64,000 nucleotides of DNA. It comes from Hyphomicrobiales bacterium (GTDB lineage Bacteria; Pseudomonadota; Alphaproteobacteria; Rhizobiales; Beijerinckiaceae). Of the stretch, positions 58,875 through 64,000 are shown piece by piece (position 1 is the first letter of the stretch; the number at the start of each line of letters is the position of its first letter). The stretch covers positions 558,001 to 622,000 of the forward strand of contig JAIXYZ010000013.1 in assembly GCA_027489955.1 (NCBI GenBank), written 5' to 3'. The notes under the pieces are model-generated. The model made no database searches, had not been told where the DNA came from, and saw only the letters and a list, made by a program, of their open reading frames with translations. The translations under genes were made by a program, and so were the position numbers.

Positions 58875-60046
58875 CATGCCGCCCTGCGGCGCCACCGGGA
58901 CAGGGCGAGCATCGCGCCGCCGGCCAGCAGGCCCCAGAACGCCCCTCCGATGCCCAGGAAGGACACGCCGGAGGCGGTGACGAGGAAGGTGATCGCCGCC
59001 GCCTCCCGGTCCTGCGGTTCTGCGGCTGCGGAGGCGAGGGCGGACGCCAGCGCCCCCACCAGCGCCAGCCCGGCGACCGCCTCGATGAGCAGGGGCGGGG
59101 AGGCGGCGATGAAGGTCGTCGCCGCGCCCGCGAAGAGCCCGATGACGACATAGGCGATGCCCGCGACGACCGCCGCCCAGTATCGGCGGGTCCGGTCGGG
59201 GTCCGCGTCGGGGCCGGCGCAGAGCGCGGCCGTGATCGCCGCCAGGTTCACCGCATGCCCGCCGAACGGCGCGGCCGCGAGCGAGAAGAGCCCCGTATCC
59301 CTGAAAAGCGGGCCCGGAGCCGGCTCGTAGCCGTTCACCTTCAGCACCGCCATGCCGGGAATGTTCTGGGACGCCATGGTCACGATGAAGAGCGGGAGCG
59401 CGATGCCGACGAGCGCGGCCGCCTCGAAGCGGGGCGCGACGAGGACGGGCCGCGGCACCAGCGCCTCCCAGCCCATCGGGGGCAGCGCGGTCGTGGTCGC
59501 GATCAGGATGACGGCGACCAGAACAGCGGCCGGCACGGCATAGAGCCGGTTGAACCGGCCGACCAGCGCCCACGCAAGCACGATGGCCAGACCGAGCGCG
59601 GGAGACGCCGCCACGGCCTTCACCGGCGCCAGGCACAGCGGCAGGAGGACGCCGGCCAGCATGGCGCTCGCCAGCGAGCCGGGGATCGCGGCGACGATCC
59701 TCCCGAGCGGCCGCCACAGTCCGGCGATGGCGATCAGCACGCCGGTGACGAGGAAGGCGCCCACGGCTGCGGCAAACCCGCCTTCCGGAACGCCGGCGGT
59801 GGCGAGCAGCGCCGCGCCCGGCGTGGACCAGGCGATGGAGATCGGCATGCGCGTGCGCAGGCTGAGCACGATCGCGGCAAGGCCCATCGCGATCGACAGG
59901 GCCATCAGGCCGGATGCCACCTCGGCCGGCGAGCCCCCGACGGCGGTCAGGCCCTTCACGACGACGGCGAAGGAGCTCGCGAACCCGACGAAGGCGGCAA
60001 GGAGGCCGGCCGTGAGCGCCGCGACCGAGGGCCCCCGCGCAGTCAT
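58874..60046 (-). CDS. BenE family transporter (benzoate/H+ symporter-like)
   Basis: Integral membrane protein of 390 residues with about 12 helices, matching BenE ([60 protein letters not shown] in separate parts). Substrates beyond benzoate are likely in this family. The ATG overlaps the serB stop by ATGA, so it is cotranscribed with serB. Confidence 0.9.
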   Translation of the reverse strand: MTARGPSVAALTAGLLAAFVGFASSFAVVVKGLTAVGGSPAEVASGLMALSIAMGLAAIVLSLRTRMPISIAWSTPGAALLATAGVPEGGFAAAVGAFLVTGVLIAIAGLWRPLGRIVAAIPGSLASAMLAGVLLPLCLAPVKAVAASPALGLAIVLAWALVGRFNRLYAVPAAVLVAVILIATTTALPPMGWEALVPRPVLVAPRFEAAALVGIALPLFIVTMASQNIPGMAVLKVNGYEPAPGPLFRDTGLFSLAAAPFGGHAVNLAAITAALCAGPDADPDRTRRYWAAVVAGIAYVVIGLFAGAATTFIAASPPLLIEAVAGLALVGALASALASAAAEPQDREAAAITFLVTASGVSFLGIGGAFWGLLAGGAMLALSRWRRRAA

Positions 60047-60936
60047 CCCGCGAAATCCCGCTGCGCGTAACCCTGCAGGAAGAGCAGGCCCGTGAGGTCG
60101 CCGTTGTCGATCCGCGCATGGGCGGCAGCGGCGACCGCCGGCTTGGCGCGGAAGGCAACGCCCATGCCCGCTTCGCCGAGCATGGCGAGGTCGTTGGCTC
60201 CGTCGCCGACGGCCATCACCTCCTCCGGCATGACGCCGAGCCGCTCCCGCAACTCCACGAGGGTCGCGAGCTTGGCTTCCTTGCCCAGGATCGGCTCGGT
60301 CACGGTGCCTGCGAGCGTGCCGTCCTCGACCACGAGTTCGTTGGACCGATGCTCGTCGAAGCCGAGGATCGCGGCGATGCGGCTCGTGAACAGGGTGAAC
60401 CCGCCCGAGACCAGGCAGGTATAGGCGCCGGACGCGCGCATGGTGGCGATCGCCTCGCGCCCGCCCGGCGTGAGGGTCAGCCGCTTCTCAACGATCTCGT
60501 CGACCACCGAGACCGGAAGCCCGCGCAGCAGCGCGACGCGCTCGCGCAGGGCAGGCTCGAACGCGATCTCGCCGCGCATGGCCCGCTCGGTGATCGTGGA
60601 GACCTGCTCCTTGAGACCGACATAATCGGCCAGTTCGTCGATGCATTCCTGCTCGATCATGGTGGAGTCCATGTCGGCCAGGAACAGGCGCGCCCGCCGC
60701 GGCTCGCCGTCATGGACGAAGACGTCCACGCCCTCGCGGCCGAGCAGGTTGCGCAGCTTCTCCTCCAGCCCCTCGGCGACCGGCGTCTCGGGGGAGAGCG
60801 CCACCGCCACGCCCGGCCACAGGTCCCGCCGGGCGAGCTTGGCGCCCGCGACTTGTCCCGCGATGCGAATGACGTCATCGGTAATCGCGGGGCGCGCGGG
60901 ATTGGAGAACAGCGTGACGGTCGGCCGGGACTGCAT
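60043..60936 (-). CDS. serB: Phosphoserine phosphatase
   Basis: HAD-family enzyme of 297 residues for the last step of serine synthesis. The nucleophile motif DMDST (88-92), SGGFT and GDGANDL motifs are intact. The N-terminal 80 residues form an ACT-like extension, as in other alphaproteobacterial SerB. The gene is divergent from miaA with only 18 bases between the start codons, and it overlaps benE. Confidence 0.95.
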   Translation of the reverse strand: MQSRPTVTLFSNPARPAITDDVIRIAGQVAGAKLARRDLWPGVAVALSPETPVAEGLEEKLRNLLGREGVDVFVHDGEPRRARLFLADMDSTMIEQECIDELADYVGLKEQVSTITERAMRGEIAFEPALRERVALLRGLPVSVVDEIVEKRLTLTPGGREAIATMRASGAYTCLVSGGFTLFTSRIAAILGFDEHRSNELVVEDGTLAGTVTEPILGKEAKLATLVELRERLGVMPEEVMAVGDGANDLAMLGEAGMGVAFRAKPAVAAAAHARIDNGDLTGLLFLQGYAQRDFAG

Positions 60937-60954
60937 CGGGAAGCTTCTGGACTG

Positions 60955-61893
60955 ATGGCAGGTGCGGTCGTCCTTCTGGCAGGGCCGACGGCGTCGGGCA
61001 AGTCGGCCGCCGCGCTCGAGCTGGCGGACCGGCTGGGCGGCACGGTCGTCAACGCCGACTCGATGCAGGTCTACCGCGATCTCAGCGTCATCACGGCCCG
61101 TCCTACCGCCGAGGAGGAGGCGGGCGTGCCCCATCGCCTGTACGGGCATGTGGACGCGGCGACGAATTATTCCGTCGGGATGTATGTGGCCGATGCCGCC
61201 CGCATCGTGGCCGATCTCGACGCCGCGGGGCGCATTCCCATCGTGACGGGGGGCACGGGCCTCTACATGCGGGCCCTGGTGGAAGGGCTGTCGGACATCC
61301 CGCCCGTTCCGGACGCCGTCCGGGCCGCAGTCCGCGCGCGCACCGACCTCCTGCCGGCTGCCGAACTTCATGCCGAACTCGCCGCCCGCGATCCCCTCAC
61401 GGCGGCGACGCTGCGCCCCTCGGACCGGCTGCGGCTGCAGCGCGCCCTGGAGGTGCTGGAGGCGACGGGGCAGCCGCTGGCATCCTTCCACGGCACGCGT
61501 ATTCCCGGACCGCTTGCCGGCCGCAGGCTCGTCCGCCTGTTCCTCTCGCCCGAGCGCGACGAATTGCGGCGGCGCATCGATGCGCGATTCGACACGATGC
61601 TGGAGCGCGGCGCCCTCGATGAGGTGGCGCGGCTGCAGGCGCGGGGGCTCGACCCGGCCTTGCCTGCCATGCGCGCCCACGGCGTGCCGGCCCTGATCCG
61701 GCACCTGGAGGGCGATATCGGCCTCGAGGAGGCGGCCGCCATCGGCAAGGCCGACACGCGCCGCTACGCCAAGCGGCAGTTCACCTGGTTCCGGCACCAG
61801 ATGCCGGATTTCGCGTGGGTGGCGCCGGGCGAGGCCGTCGATGCAGTTCTGGCGGCGATGTCGGCCGGCGGCGATAAAATCGACGCAAAATGA
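60955..61893 (+). CDS. miaA: tRNA dimethylallyltransferase
   Basis: Enzyme of 312 residues that adds a dimethylallyl group to A37 of tRNAs reading UNN codons. The P-loop GPTASGKS (10-17), the [11 protein letters not shown] segment and [12 protein letters not shown] are canonical; the zinc-finger-less C-terminus is bacterial. Its start at 60955 is 18 bases from the divergent serB start. Confidence 0.96.
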   Translation: MAGAVVLLAGPTASGKSAAALELADRLGGTVVNADSMQVYRDLSVITARPTAEEEAGVPHRLYGHVDAATNYSVGMYVADAARIVADLDAAGRIPIVTGGTGLYMRALVEGLSDIPPVPDAVRAAVRARTDLLPAAELHAELAARDPLTAATLRPSDRLRLQRALEVLEATGQPLASFHGTRIPGPLAGRRLVRLFLSPERDELRRRIDARFDTMLERGALDEVARLQARGLDPALPAMRAHGVPALIRHLEGDIGLEEAAAIGKADTRRYAKRQFTWFRHQMPDFAWVAPGEAVDAVLAAMSAGGDKIDAK

Positions 61894-62121
61894 TCGCGGC
61901 CTTTCGCAGCCTTCGGAAACGATGTGCAATAGAATTTTGCTTTATGCGGAAAAATGTGCGACTGTAATTTCGCAATCTCGTTTTCGGTCTGTCTTGCTCT
62001 AACGCTCGTCTGAATTTCAGCGGCGCCTTTCAGCGAAATTTCCCAAACTCAAGGTTGTTGGAGGCCGCGCGATCGTCGTGCGGCCATGAACGCATCGCGT
62101 CGATGCGTGAAGGAGGCCAAC
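61894..62121 (+). promoter_or_regulatory. AT-rich upstream region and 5' leader of the cold-shock gene
   Basis: The 228 bases between miaA and the cold-shock gene are clearly more AT-rich than neighbours. No unambiguous promoter could be fixed. By analogy with cspA genes a long structured leader that acts as a thermosensor is likely, but this is inference. Confidence 0.3.
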
Positions 62122-62325
62122 ATGGCTCAAGGTACCGTGAAGTTTTTCAATACGCAGAAGGGCTTCGGATTCATTCAGCCGGACGACGGCTCCAAGGATG
62201 TCTTCCTGCATGTGACCGCGCTCGAGCGCGCCGGCATTCCGTACGTGGCCGAGGGGCAGAAGCTGTCCTTCGAGCTCGCGAACGATCGCGGCAAGGTCGC
62301 TGCCTCGAACGTCCAGCTCGTCTGA
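62122..62325 (+). CDS. Cold-shock protein (CspA family)
   Basis: Nucleic-acid chaperone of 67 residues with the CSD motifs GTVKFFNTQKGFGFIQPDDG (RNP1 KGFGFI) and VFLHVTALE (RNP2-like). Start ATG 62122 has AAGGAGG upstream. A 13-bp hairpin follows the stop at 62342-62373. Confidence 0.95.
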   Translation: MAQGTVKFFNTQKGFGFIQPDDGSKDVFLHVTALERAGIPYVAEGQKLSFELANDRGKVAASNVQLV

Positions 62326-62341
62326 TCTGACGACGTCCTGC

Positions 62342-62373
62342 GGGGCGCGGGCGGCTCGTTCCGCCCGCGCCCC
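62342..62373 (+). terminator. Strong hairpin downstream of the cold-shock gene
   Basis: A perfect 13-bp GC stem (62342-62354 with 62361-62373, GGGGCGCGGGCGG) and a 6-base loop lie 17 bases after the stop. Only a short TTT follows at 62381-62383, so termination may be partial or the element may protect the transcript end. Confidence 0.55.
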
Positions 62374-62398
62374 GTTCGTCTTTCATGGAGATCAGTCG

Positions 62399-62605
62399 AT
62401 GCAGCATAAATTTGCCGTAGGGCAGGACGTGACGTTCAGGCCCGCGGGCCGCGGCCTCCAGGCCGCCGCCGGGATCTACCGGATCGTGCGCCTCGTGCCG
62501 GAGGCCGGCGACGAGCCGCAATACCGGATCAAGAGCCTGCGCGAGATGCACGAGCGCATGGCCGCAGAAAGCCAGCTCTCCCGCGTCAGCGGTCTGGGCG
62601 CCTGA
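62399..62605 (+). CDS. Conserved hypothetical protein, 68 residues
   Basis: Small basic protein (MQHKFAVGQDVTFRPAGRG at its start; YRIKSLREMHERM near the middle). It resembles small conserved proteins of Rhizobiales of unknown function. An upstream GGAG about 8 bases away supports the ATG at 62399. It lies between the cold-shock gene and the ilvB leader. Confidence 0.75.
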   Translation: MQHKFAVGQDVTFRPAGRGLQAAAGIYRIVRLVPEAGDEPQYRIKSLREMHERMAAESQLSRVSGLGA

Positions 62606-62643
62606 GAACGGGCGCGGTCCGCCCGCACTTGGGGGTGAAACCG

Positions 62644-62672
62644 CTTGACCGGTGCACCCGCCTTCGCTAGCG
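62644..62672 (+). promoter_or_regulatory. Promoter of the ilvB leader
   Basis: CTTGAC (62644-62649), 17 bases and CTAGCG (62667-62672) fit the alphaproteobacterial CTTGAC-N17-CTATAT pattern. The predicted start is about 30 bases before the leader-peptide ATG at 62711. Confidence 0.55.
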
Positions 62673-62710
62673 TCCGCGCCACTTGTACTGAAGCAGGAAC
62701 GCGAGCAGCC

Positions 62711-62761
62711 ATGCGCAAGCTCATTCTCGTATCGGGGGCGCCATCGACGGAGCGGATCTGA
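62711..62761 (+). CDS. Putative ilv leader peptide, 16 residues
   Basis: An ATG at 62711 opens a 16-residue peptide MRKLILVSGAPSTERI ending with TGA at 62759-62761. It has a run Leu-Ile-Leu-Val at positions 4-7 and Ile at the end, the branched-chain amino acids whose synthesis the next gene starts. A terminator (62790-62812) follows 29 bases later. This is the layout of a transcription attenuator controlled by charged tRNA levels. The ribosome-binding site is weak, so translation itself is unproven. Confidence 0.6.
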   Translation: MRKLILVSGAPSTERI

Positions 62762-62789
62762 TCCGCATTTCCGGCTGGTGGCGCATGTC

Positions 62790-62812
62790 AGGGTCCCTTG
62801 GGGCCCTTTTTT
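62790..62812 (+). terminator. Attenuator terminator upstream of ilvB
   Basis: A stem AGGGTCC (62790-62796) / GGGCCCT (62801-62807), one G-U pair, 4-base loop, is followed by six T (62807-62812, the first being stem-paired). It lies between the leader peptide and the ilvB start (62888). An alternative upstream pairing GCGCCA / TGGCGC (62739-62744 region with 62779-62784 region) could compete, giving antitermination. Confidence 0.7.
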
Positions 62813-62887
62813 GTTGCCCGCGTTCCAGACAATCCCGGGTCCGCCCGGATCGGCAAAGACAGGCGAGACGCCTCAAGGAGACTGACG

Positions 62888-64000
62888 ATGGCCGAGACCA
62901 TGACCGGCGCCGAAATGGTCATCCGCACCCTGCAGGATCAGGGCGTGGAGCACATTTTCGGGTATCCCGGCGGCGCCGTCCTTCCGATCTACGACGCGCT
63001 GTTCCATCAGGAGAAGGTCAAGCACATCCTCGTCCGCCACGAGCAGGGCGCGGTGCATTCGGCCGAGGGTTATGCCCGCTCCACCGGCAAGGTCGGCGTG
63101 GTCCTCGTCACCTCCGGCCCCGGCGCCACCAACGCCATCACCGGCCTCACCGACGCGTTGATGGATTCGATCCCGCTCGTGTGCATCACCGGCCAGGTGC
63201 CGACGCATCTCATCGGCTCGGACGCGTTCCAGGAGTGCGACACGGTCGGCATCACGCGCCATTGCACCAAGCACAATTACCTCGTGAAGAACGTCGCCGA
63301 CCTGCCGCGCATCCTCCACGAGGCGTTCCACATCGCCCGTTCGGGCCGGCCCGGCCCGGTCGTGGTCGACATCCCCAAGGACGTCCAGTTCGCGGCGGGC
63401 GACTACCTGCGCCCCGTCACCAACGAGCACCGCGCCTACCGTCCGCAGATCAAGGGCGACCTGTCCAGGATCAAGGCGGCGGTCGAGCTCATGGCCTCGG
63501 CCAGGCGGCCGGTCTTCTACACCGGCGGCGGCGTCATCAATTCGGGACCGGAAGCGTCCGCCCTGCTGCGCGAGCTCGTGCGGCTGACGGGCTTTCCGAT
63601 CACCTCCACGCTGATGGGCCTTGGCGCCTTCCCGGCCTCCGACCCGCAATGGCTGGGCATGCTGGGCATGCACGGCACCTACGAGGCGAACATGGCGATG
63701 CATGACTGCGACGTCATGATCAACATCGGCGCGCGCTTCGACGATCGCATTACCGGGCGGCTGGATGCCTTCTCCCCCGGCTCGCGGAAGATCCACGTCG
63801 ACATCGATCCGTCCTCGATCAACAAGAACGTCAAGGTCGATATCGGCATCGTCGGCGACTGCGCCCACGTGCTGGAGGACATGGTCCGCATCTGGCGCAC
63901 GTCCGGCATCCGGGCGGACAAGGAGGCCCTCGGCGGCTGGAACCGGCAGATCGAGCGGTGGCGCGGCCGCAACTGCCTCGCCTACCGGCCCTCCGCCGAC
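62888..64000 (+). CDS. ilvB: Acetolactate synthase large subunit (3' partial)
   Basis: Thiamine-diphosphate enzyme for valine, leucine and isoleucine synthesis; 371 codons are visible and the gene runs past the window end. Family motifs are GYPGGAVLPIYD (25-36), the catalytic glutamate in RHEQGAVHSAEGYARSTGK (E52), TSGPGATNAITGLTDA and IPKDVQFA. The ATG at 62888 has AAGGAG 7 bases upstream. It is preceded by a leader peptide and attenuator. The regulatory small subunit ilvH is presumably downstream. Confidence 0.97.
   Translation, partial: MAETMTGAEMVIRTLQDQGVEHIFGYPGGAVLPIYDALFHQEKVKHILVRHEQGAVHSAEGYARSTGKVGVVLVTSGPGATNAITGLTDALMDSIPLVCITGQVPTHLIGSDAFQECDTVGITRHCTKHNYLVKNVADLPRILHEAFHIARSGRPGPVVVDIPKDVQFAAGDYLRPVTNEHRAYRPQIKGDLSRIKAAVELMASARRPVFYTGGGVINSGPEASALLRELVRLTGFPITSTLMGLGAFPASDPQWLGMLGMHGTYEANMAMHDCDVMINIGARFDDRITGRLDAFSPGSRKIHVDIDPSSINKNVKVDIGIVGDCAHVLEDMVRIWRTSGIRADKEALGGWNRQIERWRGRNCLAYRPSAD

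Noticed and set aside
62017-62211. Minus-strand open frame of 64 codons
   Set aside because: It is antisense to the cold-shock gene and its leader, with no signals of its own.
1-64000. Prophage, transposon, toxin-antitoxin or defence island
   Set aside because: No integrase, transposase, phage structural gene, toxin-antitoxin pair or defence gene was found. The RHH protein at 49295 has no toxin partner, only the DUF4169 gene.

Overview
The window is about 64 kb of very GC-rich DNA. Genes are tightly packed and many are joined by 4-base ATGA/GTGA overlaps. The block sspB, ssrA, thyA, dfrA, hflK, hflC, DUF2065, degP, serB, miaA, ilvB, the circularly permuted two-piece tmRNA, an alpha-type SspB and small families such as DUF6111 and DUF4169 point to an alphaproteobacterium of the Rhizobiales (Hyphomicrobiales). 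I cannot name genus or species. No insertion sequence, phage gene, CRISPR array or tRNA gene was seen.

Layout. 1-2253: the end of a TRAP dicarboxylate-type importer (DctP partial, DctQ, DctM), closed by a strong terminator. 2460-7893: a five-gene ABC importer operon that begins with a LOG/TIGR00725-like protein, divergent from a DeoR-family regulator. 7967-9325: an orphan TAXI-type binding protein with an extra C-terminal membrane segment. 9333-14538: a polar amino-acid ABC importer with an embedded AspA/AstE-type deacylase, divergent from an RpiR regulator. 14548-17102: an Lrp/AsnC regulator divergent from arginase and ornithine cyclodeaminase. 17119-20091: a copper operon copA-cueR-copZ with a textbook CueR promoter, but copA carries an in-frame amber codon. 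20166-22897: acyltransferase, metallophosphoesterase, a doubtful mini-ORF and a Nudix hydrolase.

23041-38872 is the most distinctive part. A LeuCD-type hydro-lyase pair is divergent from a GntR/UTRA regulator, followed by a complete branched-chain-type ABC importer (LivKHMGF) that runs into MmgE/PrpD, an isocitrate-lyase/PEP-mutase-family lyase, hydantoinase/oxoprolinase subunits B and A, an isochorismatase-like protein lacking the usual cysteine, and a flavoprotein dehydrogenase. Everything from livH to the flavoprotein looks like one transcription unit. It reads as a pathway for importing and breaking down a branched or cyclic organic acid or amide. The substrate cannot be told from sequence.

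39029-53379 is more ordinary chromosome: a GNAT protein, a MoxR/DUF58/BatA-like envelope cluster, DUF1285, CoA-type Nudix hydrolase, CCA-adding enzyme, fumC, sspB, the tmRNA gene (found from its tag ANDNNARFAVAA on the minus strand), a CPBP protease and a YHS protein. 53466-64000 is housekeeping: thyA-dfrA, hflKC, degP, serB-benE, miaA, a cold-shock gene and ilvB (cut by the window end). ilvB is preceded by a small leader peptide (MRKLILVSGAPSTERI) and an intrinsic terminator, which together look like classical branched-chain amino-acid attenuation.
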